Shown here piece after piece: positions 11,048 through 24,600 of a stretch of DNA of 64,000 nucleotides. The stretch is from Marthasterias glacialis (taxonomy: Eukaryota; Echinodermata; Asteroidea; Forcipulatida; Asteriidae): the NCBI GenBank assembly GCA_911728455.2, contig OU452222.1, positions 21,462,559-21,526,558 of the forward strand, given 5' to 3'. Both the position numbers and the translations under genes were made by a program. Within the stretch, counting starts at the first letter, position 1. The number at the start of each line of letters is the position of its first letter. A model generated the notes under the pieces. The model saw only the letters and a program-made list of their open reading frames with translations. It did no database searches and was not told the origin of the DNA.

Positions 11048-12896
11048 AATCTTGCTCCCCCCTTCTTATATTGCAAGCACACTAAAATACTATGGGGTAT
11101 TTCGAATACAACTTACACCCATTGTTATTCATGAGAATGTGCAACGCACAATTGTACATTATTTACCTAAATTTGTGTGTCATACTCTTGCCCTTAAAAG
11201 CTAGCCCCTCGACGTTGTCAATGACTTCAATGATTCATGCCTTGCAATACCATGGCAGTAAATGAAAGAGCAAGTGCTCATGTTCAGTTAACACAGATAA
11301 CTGTACAAGGTATCTTTATTCTGATGGTAAGTCTGTGCATCACATATGCGCATTGAGTGAATGCACAGGGCCTTTTTGCTACATACAGCTCAAAAACTGA
11401 AAACATTTGTTCTTACATACATTTCCTCATTCAACAAAATTTCCTCATCTACATAAATGTCCTCGTTTTATGGTTATAACCCATTTTATTTTAAAAAGTA
11501 AAAGATTTATATCAAAATTAGTTGTAGATCCGCTTCAGCTGACGTCATCATCATCACAATAATCTTGGTTGCGCCATTTTGGAATAAATGTCACTGTGCG
11601 TTACACAGTATAGTGCACGTATTAGGCGACGCGGCGGTTACACATTATACTTATTGACTTTGTCGCGTGTGACGTGCGTGCAAGAGTCAATACTCCCTAG
11701 TTGAACTTGAAATAATCTTTACAATACAATCAGGTACCAAGTATAAAAAGCTGTCACCCAGTACCCTCTTGTAACACACGTGAAAGGCAAGTCCAAAGCT
11801 TTCCACTTTCTTGCAGAAATACTAAAGGTAAAACCTGCACGGTGAATTCCTGACGGGCTTCTGACAATGGTCACACTATCTCCATGTATTGTGGGGCATG
11901 GTTTATGGTGTGATCACGTCACACTTTGCCAGCAGGATAGTGTAGTGTTTCTATGCCACTTTCTCCAAAGGATATGCAGATTTTGACCCCAACCCACTCC
12001 CTCCCCTGTGAGCTATTATGACTATCCGATCCATCAGAGTGGTGGCTTTCCTTCAATGTTCATGTATGTGTTGTTCATGTTCCTTGTGGTATAGTTCATC
12101 TGAACTGAAGAATAAATAGCTAAGGAGGTCATGCTTCTTGGGACAAGTTCGGCTGGGAAGCAAATCTCTGTTAAATAGACTAATAGCAAGAGTTAAATAT
12201 TGTGTTAAAAAGTAACAGTCTGAATGTATGTAATATCACACTGTGTCCATACTGTTATGCAGGGACAATTTAACGGCCAAGTATTTGAATGACGGTTTAA
12301 AATGTTGAGTAGAAACTAACGGGTCAATATATATACTGAGTGATTCGGACTGACATACTTGCAGTCATTCGTCATGTAAGGAATCCAACGTTTGACATTT
12401 GTAGAGAGATTTCAAGTGTTCATTAAGCTTCAACTCCGACAACCATTCTGGCAAATTCCATTAGTTCCTCTCTGATCGAGGCGGAATAATTCAATGCACT
12501 CTAGTCTTGTTTTCCTTTTTTGTACCCCCCTTTTTTACAAATGTCATAAACGTGATTTGGAGTTTGGTTATTTTTAAACGGTTACTAATGGTGTTTGTCA
12601 ATCTATACCTGCCGAGTGTTTGCCCCCCAATGTGCAGGCTGTGTAGGGAGATAGACATACAGATATGTAGGGCAATGGACGCACGCCCCGGCCTGGTTTC
12701 ATTCACAGGTCATAACCTCACCATAGTATTCTGTCATTTGTCATGAAGTCCAACATGCAGTAGTTCAACGTCTGGAAAGTCAGAGTGTAGACTTATATTG
12801 GCTGCAGAATATCGCAGAATGCATGTAAACCCACATAGAGGAAGCTCTTTATAATGAGGCAATGGGGAGACATAGGAAAGGCAGGACATCATATCG

Positions 12897-12909
12897 CCCC
12901 CCCCCCCCC
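12897..12909. repeat. Poly(C) run, 13 bases
   Basis: One of several C or G homopolymers in the window. Others are at 18097-18108, 37935-37947, 45705-45714 and 51233-51243. Confidence 0.9.
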
Positions 12910-13748
12910 TCCTCTGAAGAGATTGGTTTGGATGATCAATAATCACTGATCCTGATTTGATACATCCGTATGTTATGAGAAATTACCCAAACCATAGTGT
13001 GATGGGGAATTTCAAGAGGCAGAAAATGAAATTACCGGAAGAAAAAAAAGGTTTGACTCATATGCATGTCGTTTTCATAACACAATGTCATCGCTGCACA
13101 ACTGTTTTGCATAACCACTATGTAGCATTTGGGGGTAGTAAAACCGTGTTCATTTCCATTGCAACTCTTCCATCAAATAAAGTGGATATAGATATAAATA
13201 TTTAAAGGTGTTTTTTTTCTGCCAATGGGCTTCCAATTTGCTTTTTGTAAGATGTACAGACCTAACAACTGTGTCATCATGTAACCATAATAAACTCATT
13301 TTTATTTAAACACGACCTGATGGCGATTTACTTGTTTATCTTTCTGTGTGACTTCAGAGTTTAAATACATCGGCTTTTGGAAGTACAGGCCAGTTTAGGG
13401 AACATTTTGGGGCTTTTATGAAAACCAAGTGTCAAACATAATCAGCAGAATGCTTTTTTCTTTACTCAAGTTGTGTAAATCTTGATTTTTCTTTTGAACT
13501 TCTTTGATAAAACAACTGGAGAAGGGCGGATGTGTCTGGAGCAGTCCTTAGGGAGTTACATCACAGAGTACTAGTGAGGGGGTTGGGGAGGGCTGGGAAA
13601 AGCTGGTCCCAAGAAGACGGACTCCATACTAGGACTCGGACTCTCTCTGCCCGCAATGGTGCACCAAACCACCAAATGGCCCTTTGGGATATCCCCAGCA
13701 GTGCAAAAAAAAAAACTCCCAAGGGTAATTTTCACCCAAATGTTTAGA

Positions 13749-13754
13749 TTTATT
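13749..13754 (-). terminator. Candidate poly(A) signal of the ZFHX gene
   Basis: On the minus strand this reads AATAAA. About 30-45 bases further along the minus strand lies GGGAG followed by an 11-T run, a good downstream U-rich element. Base composition also changes here: the DNA on the ZFHX side is very AT-rich, the other side is GC-richer. Other AATAAA words occur closer to the stop (for example near 16165) with weaker downstream contexts. Confidence 0.4.
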
Positions 13755-15633
13755 ACAAGACAAAAGACACAATGACTCATCAATCTCTTGTTTAGTACCT
13801 CATTACTTTTAATCACATGACCAGAAATACAAAACTTCTTAAGCATATACTAAATCAAACTAACAAAACAAAAATATGACCAAAATAAATCAGAAAAAAA
13901 ACACGAAAGAATCTTATCTGGCATGTGATAAATATATGTGTACCATAATGAAAAATAATAATAATCAGATATATGATATTTAATGACTGCATGAACATAG
14001 GAAAGTACAAAAACGCATGAAAATAATAATATAAGCATGACTTTTTAAGGTGCGAAGCAGTGGGTTGTCATGGTGTTTGACATCCCATATAGAATAATTA
14101 TAAAAAATTTGTTTTGTCCAAACAAAAATAGAAGACACACTCAGTATTAAACATCAAGTGTTTTTAACATTTTTTTTTCAAGATCTTTTTTTTTTCCCTT
14201 TTTTTTTGTGACAGTTTGGCACGAGTGCACACAAAGATTAGACTTGCATTAGTCTATCAGAACAGTAGCAAACAGTACTGTGGTTTTTGACAAACACTAC
14301 CGGACACAGTTATATCTAAGATTATCATTTTGTGCATAAATACACCATTGTATACCAAGATTTTGTTTTCTACACAGAGTCACTCCAAAGGAATGACCGT
14401 CAAAGCCTCTGTTAACCATTATTACAACTACATGTATTTATAAAATAAAAAATAACCCAAAAATGTGTTATACAATCAACCTGTAGCAAGGTTACTAGAT
14501 CCAATTCGGGCGACGGTCAAGTCTTTTTTTTCCTACATTGAATCAACAACATAAAACCGGTATCACTCTATACAATGTGCTATACAAGATTCAGTTTGTT
14601 TACCAAAGGCAATTTCTACTTTGTATCAAAACAAGGAAAAGAAAGAAAGAAAAAAAAATGACTAGTGAAATGTACATGACTCACCATAAACATTCTTTTC
14701 ATCATTTACTGTTTGTGTAGTTTACATTTAAGTGGTTCGGCAGAATGAAATTAATCACCTACAATATAAATAGATGTCCCCTCTCCACACCGGGGTGCCG
14801 TGGTATTTGTAATTGGCTGGCTTATTTCTTTGTCGAAGATTGATTTGGCATTTGTGCACATCATATTTACAGTGTGGTGCTGTTGATTGAAGTTTGTTAA
14901 CTTTTTTTTGTACTTTTAATTTTTTTCTTTTTTGTTATAGATTTATTCACTTGAATCTAGCATCGTATATCACCAGGAGACGTTACACAAACGAGGCAAT
15001 TATAGTCCATCTCACTGATTCATCCCATCACCAACAGTGGGACTTAAACTTGTCTAGTGTTGTCTCAACCAAGGTGTGACTTTTCAAATAAAATCAGCCA
15101 ATCAAAGATCAGCTTACAACCACAGTCACCAATTACATTTGAGTAAGTCTTCGAATAGAACACCATTCGGATAAAGGTGACCAAATCCTGCATATTTGGC
15201 ATATAATAATTTTCGCCTATTTTTACTTACAGACACAAAAACACTAGATCTAGCAGCAGCAAAATTACACTCAAAAGAGACGGATGCATTTTTCCCCCAA
15301 ATCTCTTTTGTCATTTAAAGTTAAACCTCTGTTATTATACTTATATGAGTCCAAAAAATGGATCACGCATAAAATATAGTGGCACCATATTATCTTGGTC
15401 ATTCGAATTAAGAAAAAATTACATTGTTCTAGGAGCAGAAAATGAATACGCAGAGCACGGATAAGCCGATAAAGTTGGTCGATGTTTGTTTTGCTTCAAG
15501 CTGTATATAAAAAGTGGCATGCATACAAACAGGCCTCTACTGGGTGTTCTTACAAAAAACGTTAGAAAAAACACCGCGTTACCTACACTTTAACCATCAT
15601 TTATAACATTATGTACACCTGGTTACATTAAGC

Positions 15634-15654
15634 TTTTTTTTTTTTTTTTTTTTT
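15634..15654. repeat. Poly(T) run, 21 bases
   Basis: An uninterrupted T21 inside the presumed 3'UTR; it would be poly(A) in the ZFHX transcript and could misprime oligo-dT cDNA. Confidence 0.9.
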
Positions 15655-18640
15655 CTTCTTCTTTTTGTTTCAAAAGCTCTGGAAAAAATTATTTCAATAT
15701 TTCTTTTGTTTTTTTCCTTTGGCCAATGATTTTTTAATAATGCCTGTACATAGAACAAACAGATAGACAAACATAAACAAACATACTTGCTTTTAAGCAG
15801 TATCTAAAGGGGACAATGCAATTGTCTACATTTTTTTTTCCATCTTTTTTGTCAACGGTTTTCTTTGTTTCTGTTTGTTTGGTTTTTTTTTTTTTCGAAT
15901 CAAAGCCTGCAGGGAACAAAGACGTCAATTTGTTTATGTCAACACAGCATTAATACCAAAAATAAACACTTATAAAAATCTGTGCTATTTCTGTTCAAGA
16001 AAAATCTAGGATTTCGTTTACGGGTAGAGACCCTACAATCAACACAGTTATACCTGCTATGCAGTTTGTGCATCACATCTACTATTATTTTGGCAGACTA
16101 TCAAACAAGTAATGCATTGGTCTGAGTAAAATTTCTTACTATATGTCCAATATTATGCTTATTTTTTTATTTATACATCTTCAGTACTTCAAATACATTC
16201 ATTACAGTAATTACTTGTGATCTAAATTAATTAATAAACAAATTATAATGCTTAAAGTCCCACAATGTCGATGCACCATCATACATAGTTTGTTTTTTCG
16301 TGGTACGAATGCAGTCAGCAGAAAAAAGAACAACAAAACAACTAACAGCATTTTGGTCATGACAATGCAATAGCTTTAACCAATGGGCCATATTCTTAAT
16401 GTAGAACTAGAATCTATTCATTCAATTAAACAAAATAAACTGCTGTCAAGTCGTGTCCATTTACGCCTGATAATATACCAAGACAATGTAAAAAAAAAAA
16501 TTAAACTGCTTTGCAGTAATGCTCTATCAAAAAGAATTACAAGACTAAGTAAAGTCTAGATTATTTTTAAATTCATATAATATCCGATCAAACTTGGACA
16601 ATCATATGTAATAAGGGCAAACCTGCGCATAACTCAGATGTTAGTTTCCCACTACTTTTTCCGTAGAATCCTTCAATGGATATGCACCATTTCATTTCGG
16701 CTATTGACATTTCTATTTCATCTTGCCATGGGGAGGTTGGGTTACATCCACTCTAGCAAGAGTTGTCTTTTCATTTTAATATTCAAGTGCGACTGCAGGA
16801 AATTAAACGCCAGCTCTTTCTGACGGGTTCTCGGGTTACGGCTGGTCCCAACCATCAGGTTGCGAATTCAACATCTACATTATATGGGCCCACTTGGCAA
16901 TAATTAAAACTTGATACACGGCAGGAATCATCCAAACCCGCCATCTTATACTCCGACCACTGTTGACACAAATCACAACACAGAATGTCCGGGGCCGATC
17001 AGAAATCGGTGTCGAGTAACGCCCTGAACAAATTCAGACTTTATATCCCTTTCACGTCCCACTTGTTTATCCATGGCACAGTATCAAATCCTGATTATGG
17101 TGATGAACTTTTCAAGTTCCATTGCATTCACTCGTGGATTAGTCGCATTCTCAAGCTCAATTCAAACATACTAGTGAATGCACTATTACTTTATTCACTT
17201 GGATGTCGCACGGCGAAACAAGAGAATGCACAACTCACCTGAGACAGGCAGTCACAATATTTCATCCCATCCCCAACAAAAAAAACCTTTCAAATGCATT
17301 CAAGGCGATGACAATCATACACTGATAACAAAAATAAATTTTGCAATCAACGCCTCACCAGGTTATTCAGTGCTACATCTAATGTAATTCATTCTAGAAT
17401 GGCATCGCTGTACCGTGGTCCATCACAAACACAATGTTTTCACGTAGGACCTGGTGCCAACTACCAACTACTACATAGATATTTACTGTATCATATAGGT
17501 TTTTCATATATATATAAATATATACACTCTAAACTACAAACATTTTCAGGCTATTTTTTCTCATCAGTATATATAAGTCTGCTTTCAACCCGTTCCCAAC
17601 CCAACAAATCCAACTCTTTCCATCAACCATGTTTTCGAAAGTTGGTATTTGTTTCAATTAAATCCCTTCCAGTGATGCTTATTCAATTTGGTCACAAAAT
17701 TTACCCAATCTCAGGTTGTTCTCACTTCTTGGGTTTTTGAGATCTAAACTTCTGGATCTGACGGTAGCACTGTTTCACAAAGGAACATGCAAGACGCAGT
17801 GATTAAAAGTCAGATCACAGAAACTAAGTTCCAAACTTAACCATTTTTTCCCCCTTTCTTTTAATACCTTGATATACCTGCTGGATGTAGAACCCAAGTT
17901 GCAAACCCTTCTTGTCTAGATTTACCCCCAAAATATGGGAAAAGGAGCCATCCTTAACCAACTACACGCACCAACTTCACCACAATGCAACCCAGTCACA
18001 ATCAAACTACAGTAAATACCACTCTCCTATGACTTATTTACAAACTGCAAGCACAGACTACAATGTGAGTCATGTCAAGCTTCCCACTTGGGAATGCCCC
18101 CCCCCCCCACTTCAAAAAATAATAATGATAATACAAAAAATATAAATACTCCCCAAAGTCAAATCGACTCAAGAGTTTCATCAACAATGCATAAATCAGT
18201 AGTCTGTGCTACAGTATTAATTCCTTCATTTAAGATGCTATGAAAAAAAAAACGAAAAAAATGACATTATAAAGGAGGGCACCTATTTCATGTACTTAAT
18301 CTATCATTGGTCCATAATAATTTACTGTACAATAGGCAGCTTTTCAAAACTGCAAAATGTTCATGTCTAAAAAAATTGTAGACAATTTCATTGGTTTACT
18401 TGTGCCAAAGAGCCCCGCCAATAGAGGTATCTAAGCATCATCTTCATATCATTATGTGCACACTTTATAACCCAGACTCAGATCTCAATATTTAATAACA
18501 TAAGGCCCCTTACGAACAGCGTCATTATGTTTCCTGCAAGCAGGGAAAATATCAGACTTTTTTTAGGTCAGTTAAGCTCATTTGTTTGACTCAAAGGCTG
18601 TTATTTTGTTTGTTTGCTTTTTGGAGAATTTTTTAGGCCC

Positions 18641-21600
18641 TCAGTGCTTACTTTGATGATGGTGTCGATGATGTTTAGAGCTATGACTCTTTTTAGAACT
18701 GCTGCTACTGCTACGTCGTAGCGCAGCATTCCTCTCGTGGCCTGATGACTGTAGATGTTTATTCACATCTTCCTCTGTGATGAGAGCCTCCCGTGGGCAA
18801 GCCTGGCACAGGAACCGGTTTGATGGAAGCTTTTCTACAGTCTCCTCTGTGTTCACCACCTGACCGGGATAGCAGGCAGTGACCTGATGGGACGTCACGG
18901 AATCGCGGTCTGTGAAGACTTTCTCACACTTCTTGCAGAGGTAGCGATTGGTAGAGGATTTGGGCCTGAGGATGAGCCGGTCCCTGTCCCCTGGGAAGGA
19001 GGCCGATTCCTGCTGTTCTTTACTTGTACTCGGTTTGGGCGTGGTGGACTCTGGAGTTTTTGACTGCAGATGGGCCGATGCAGCAAGGGGATTGGCTCCA
19101 TACATCTGAGCCATCTGTGGGAACAAACCTGCAGCTTGCATGGATTGCTCATAGGCTACCATCATTGCTGCTTCCTGCCCTCCAGGATAAAATGGGTACA
19201 TCATGGGCATTTGGGAGTAGTATGGGGGTACCCCACCATAGAGGTAAGACATCAGAGCTTGGTCTGTGCGAGAACTTGGGGTGTTGAGCTGCTGAGCAAT
19301 TTGCATAGCTGCAGCTGCTTGCTGCTGGGCTGCTGCAGCTTGCTGGGATGCCTGCTCCTCATCTTTAGGTTCCTGCTTGACTCCCCCTTCCTTCCTTCCT
19401 TCTTGTTTGCCAGATGCTGCAGCAGATCCAGGAAGCATTCCAGCAGCAGCAGCCACTGCAGCAATCTGTTGTGAAGCCATTTGTGGTGAGATCATCTGAG
19501 CTGCATGCATAGCTTGAATTGCTTGAATTTGAGCTGCAGCAGCCACTGGGTTAATACCTCCTGGCATCATGGGGTGGGTAGCTCCAGGCAGGAATGATTG
19601 GCTGGCTCCAAGAGCTTGCTGCTGTTGCTGCTGCTGCTGTTGTTGCTGCTGTTGTTGTTGTTGTTGTTGTTGTTGTTGCTGCTGCTGCTGAGAAGGCTGA
19701 CCATGCACCTTTTGTTGAAGTGACAAGAATCTGGCACTGTCCTCAGAGTCCTTCTCGATCTCCATGTTGATGAACTTCTTCACACTTCGGATGTGCATTT
19801 CAGTAAAGACATGATCTCTCACTGACAAAGACATGGAGTAGGTGACATTGCACAGCTTGCACAATTCTGGTAGACCATCACACGAAGTGCCAATCATACC
19901 AAACTGTTTGGTCACACTTGTTTTGCTTTTCTTGTCTTTTGCTCTTGCATTCTGGAACCACACCTGCACAACACGTTTCGGTAGTCCCACCTCCTGGCCG
20001 AGCAGTTCACATTCATGCATGGTTGGAGTGCGGTAGTCATTAAAGCAGTGTTTCAGAACCTTCAGTTGTAGTTGACTCATTTGGGTGCGATACCTTTTAT
20101 TGGCCTCACGAATCCTCATTCTCTCTGCCTCATCCAGATTACTATAGGAGTCCTCACTTCGATCCATGGAACCTGCTTCAGACAGTGTGTTTTCATAGAA
20201 ATCTTCACCAACCATGCTGCTGGTGGGTGAGAGCATTTCAGATTCCTTGTTGTCTTCATCCATCTGTAGCTGGGAGGACTCACTGCCACTCCGTGATGGC
20301 AATCCCTCCCACTGTTTGGACAACTCCCTTCTGTTCCCCTCAGAGTCACGCCCGCTATCGTTCCTCACTCTGTGCTTTGACCCCGATTCATCAGAATTGC
20401 CAGACTCATTGGGGTTCTCCACTCCATCTTGGCTACTGCTATCATCTGAAATGATTATTAATTCTTCACCCTTACGACGCAATTTGTGGGTGGAAGACAA
20501 ATTGACAGCATGATCTCCATCCTGAGAGAGGCTGGGACTTACTGAGTACATGTTGCCTGATGAGCTGTCGAACTGAGGGCTGATCATCCCACTCTCATCA
20601 CACTCGGGCATCTGAGCTAGGATGGCTTCCATTTGACTGTTGGTTACCTGCTGGTCAAAATGACGGGTTCTGATATGGGCTTCAAGAGCTGACTTTGATT
20701 TGAAAAGGGCCCTGCAGAATGGACACTTGCACATCTGGTTCAAACCAGAGAGACGAAACTGTCCCTTACGCTCTCTAGCACGTGTGTTTTGGAACCAAAC
20801 CTGAACAACTCTCTTCTTCAGTCCAACCTCTTTGGATATCATGTCAAGCATCCTGCGAGTAGGATTGCTGTCCTCTCGGTACTTTGCATACAATACATCA
20901 AGCTGAGCTGGAGATATAGTGGTCCGCAGTCGCTTGTCTTTTGGCTGCTCCCCATTATCAGCTGAATTTTCAGAGGTGGATGGTCCTAATATTTCATCAC
21001 TTGTTTCAGAAAACTTCCTCTTAGTTGGGGACTCATTCTGCTTCTTGTTACTCAAGTAATTCAAATACTGTTCTGGAGTGACACCATTCACGCTTTCTGG
21101 GTAGGAGAGATACATCATGTTGTATGGCATCTGCTGGGGAAGATAGCCCCCAAATAGGCTCATATTCATCATATGTACCTGCTGATGATCCCTCCACTGG
21201 TCAAAATGTGGGAAGACCAAACTGCATTTCTCACACTGATAGTGCACCACTGGTCCCTGGCCGTCCTGCGATGCACTGGAAGATTTGGATTCAGCCTTTT
21301 GTTCGCCCTCTAACTTGGTGGTATTCCTCTCCTCGGACTTGGTGAACACAGTGTCGGAGGTGACACTGCTGGTGCTGCTGGCAGTGCTCTTAGCGATAGG
21401 CGATGTACAGGAAGGACCACCACTTGGACTGACTTGAGATGAATGATTGCTGCCTTCATCTTCTTTGTAACAGTGGAGTTTCTGATGTCTGATCAACTCA
21501 TAGAATCTCTGGAATACCAACAAGCACTTGCTGCACTGGTAGTTCATACCTGGTGTGCGCTTGTAGCGGTTGCTACATTCACCTTCAGAATCCCCACTGT

Positions 21601-24600
21601 CAATCAGAGGTTGATTCTCAAATATCTTGCGTGCTTTCTGTCTGGCATTTTGAAACCAAACTACAATCACACGAGGACTGAGGTTTAACAAGCGAGACAT
21701 GTTGTCCAGGTCATCATCCTTAGGGTAGGCATTGTTCTCAAAAAACTCCTGCAAGACTTTGACCTGATAATCTGTAAAGCGTGTGCGACCTGACCGCTTG
21801 GATCCTGAACCACTGCAACTCACCGTTGGGGAGGTGGCAGACGGCATCCCATGGGTTGCTGGAGAAATTGGTGAAAGTATTGGGGAGCCCAGCTCAGAGT
21901 GGGTTGAGGTAGGCGTAGTAGGTGAAGATGTAATAGCTGTTGATCTAAAAACACTGGCTCCCTGTGGTTCTGATGTGAAGACACTGTTAACTGAACTTAC
22001 ACTTGCTACACTTTCTCGCTCTCGTTTAACAGGGGGCTTAAGTAAGGACTCTTCTGACTTGGTGAAAACATCCATTTCACTAGGTTTGCTTGTCGCTGTT
22101 GGTGGGGCTTCCTGAATGGGTGGTGGTGGTGATTGTGATTTTGGCAGAGACCACTCAGGTAGAGAAGAACTCTTGTCAGGAACGGCCTCTGATTTCAGAC
22201 TTTCTTTTTTCTCAGGTTTTGATTCAGGTTTTGGAGAAACAGATGGTGCAGGAACCAGAGGAGCACTGAGTATGGCTGTAGAAACAGGCAATGAGGCAGA
22301 GGCTGATGCCATCGGTGCTGGCGGTAGTGACATGATAGGCATTGAAGCTGATATAGGGAGTGACAAACAAGAGGAGGCACCATCGGCTAAAAAACTGCTT
22401 CCCCCTTTGCTCCTTTTTCTGCTGCCAGAACCACTGATGGATGAAATGGGTGATGGTGTTGATTGTCTTGCCTCTGCAGCAGCAGCAGCAGCGGCTGCTG
22501 CACAAGCTGCTGCAGCCTGCTCTGCTGCTAAAGCAGCTGCCTGGGCAGCTGCCACTTCTTGCTTGGCCTTTGCTTGAGCTGATTTTTCTGCATCTTGGAG
22601 TGTGGTGGTGGGTGGATTGTTGAAGTTGTAAGGAGAATCTTTGTTTCTCTGCCGCTCTTTAAACAATGTATTTCGAAACCAGTGCTTGATGACTTTGTGT
22701 GGCAAGCCAGACTTCTGGGACATCTCTGCAATCTGCTCTTCCGTGGGAGAATTGTTAATGTCAAAGTAGGCTCTGAGAATTTTCAACTGGTCATCGGTGA
22801 TTCGAGTGCGAGCACGCTTTGGAGACTTCTGCATGTAGTTGGGATCCACATATTGAACGGCCTGCATAGCAGGCATTGTGGCCTGTACCGAGTTCATTCC
22901 TTGCACCATGTTGAAATTTTGCATGCCAGAGAGAGTCTGCATGGGCTGCATCATGGAAAGTGGAAATGTATTTGACAGCAGCATTTGAGGAGGAGGTGGA
23001 GGAGGCATGGCCTGGGCAGCTGATATTTGGCCTTGCTGGTGAGCTTGTTGTAGATACTGCACTGCAGCAAGTTGAGCTGTAGCATACTGCTCCTCGGTTA
23101 AGGGCATCTGGGAAAGTGCATCAGATCCTGGTTCTTCTTTTACTTCCCCATTCTGCTCAGGTTGTTCCTCCTTGATAGCTGTCTCATTTTCAATCCTTTC
23201 CTTCTCATCTTCAAAACTGTTCTCAATCAGGTCCTCTTTGAACTTTTTGGAGTACATCTCGATCTCCTTAATGGTTAGCACCTTCTTGTGAAGCTCTTCT
23301 AAATGGGCTTTGTAGACAAAAATACTTGAAAATTCCTTCGAGCAATCACTGCAGTAAAACTTGTCCTCTTGAGCAATACTGGCCGGCAAACCCTGAGCAA
23401 ATTCATTGAACTGTTGAACAAGGTCGAATCCATAGCTTTCCAAGAGCTTTCGTTGGACTTGAGATGTGCGTATCCGACGTGGTTGCTGACTGTTTGAAAT
23501 CTCAGGGATGCTTTGTTTAGGGGTCGCAGGTGGTGTGGCTGGTGTGGTAGCATTCTCTGATGAAGGAGGGTTTCCACACTGTGTATGTTGATGTTGAACA
23601 AGGGCCTCTTGGCTCACAAAGACTGATGAACATTTGCTACAACTGAAGACACTCGGGTGAGGAAGCATCTGGCCAGGCTGTAGCATCATTCCTGGAGGAA
23701 AACCAGCTAATGTTGCCAGAGCTAGTTCTGCTTGGAGTTGCTGGGCAGCTTCTGAATGGAGCTGACTTATTCCTTGCTGTTGAAGAAAGTGTTGCAATTG
23801 TGCCTGCTGCAATTGCTGCAGCTGATGGAGTTGAATCTGCTGCATCTGTAACTGCATTTGTTGTGCCTGTTGCAGCTGTTGTGTCTGTAGTTCTTGTGCC
23901 TGCTGTGGAGTAGACAGCCCTGATGGTTTAGGAGACACAAGATCACCATTTTCTGTTGTACCTCTTGTCTGTTCTAGGGTAGATTCTTCACGTTCAGCAC
24001 TGGTTCCTTGAAGCTCTTGTTTGGCTGCTCTGCTCTGATGAAGCACAGAGCGCATGTGTGTCTCCAAAGTGGTGGCTTGGCTGTAGGCAACTTTGCACAA
24101 ATTGCAACGATACGGCTTTCCATCACTAGTATCTGCTGATGTATCTGGCTCGGTGGGTTCATTCAAGCTCTGTTTCAGTTTGTGTAAATGAGAGACAGAG
24201 TTGTAATGCACCAACAAGATATTCTTCTGGGTGAAGGATTCTTTGCAGACGTCACATTTGTAGGGGCGGTTGGGGTCCCAATACCTCTGGAGTTGGAAGG
24301 CAGTCAGACTGCGGTCCCCTTTACGATGCATCATTGTTTTGTTATGGCTGCTCAGCTCGCTCTGCCGCATAAACCCCATGCGACATCGATGACATTTGTA
24401 TTTGCGGCTGGGATCTGCATAGGTTCCATCGTCGATATATTTAGATCCATCTTGGCTTCCATCTTCTGAGAGACTATCAACCTCTTGACTATTTGGTGTT
24501 TCCACCTGTCGACTTTGGTCATCTCTACCAGCATCTGAGCTGTCAATGGTACCATCTACAGATTCAGCTTCCAACTGGCTCTCATACTGAGATTGATCAA

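Larger units (their letters stand above)
6076..13729. other. Intergenic DNA between convergent genes
   Basis: There are no supported genes. ORFs on both strands are short and lack splice signals. The region is AT-rich with poly(A)/poly(T) runs and a cluster of three family A elements and one family B element between 7.9 and 11.05 kb. A patch at 11540-11700 is richer in CpG (GACGCGGCGG, GTCGCGTGTGACG). Some ORFs here, for example those with ATAVAKGVSMG-like peptides, are translations of repeat A and not genes. Confidence 0.5.
13730..18640 (-). other. Long AT-rich 3'UTR of the ZFHX gene
   Basis: From the stop codon to the chosen poly(A) site there are about 4.9 kb with no supported coding sequence. 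Minus-strand TGTANATA (Pumilio-type) words occur at 14864-14871, 15610-15617, 17519-17526 and 18035-18042. There is a T21 run at 15634-15654 and a C12 run at 18097-18108. Short ORFs here are chance. Long 3'UTRs are usual for vertebrate ZFHX3/4. The exact end is inferred, and shorter isoforms are possible. Confidence 0.45.

Noticed and set aside
16138-16190. Nearer AATAAA as the ZFHX poly(A) site
   Set aside because: The downstream element is poor and AT-rich 3'UTR-like sequence continues to 13.75 kb. It is kept only as a possible alternative end.
21783-22577. Plus-strand ORFs of 110 and 153 codons
   Set aside because: They lie antisense within the ZFHX coding exon. Their composition is the complement of Ser/Ala/Pro-rich ZFHX codons, and they have no independent signals.
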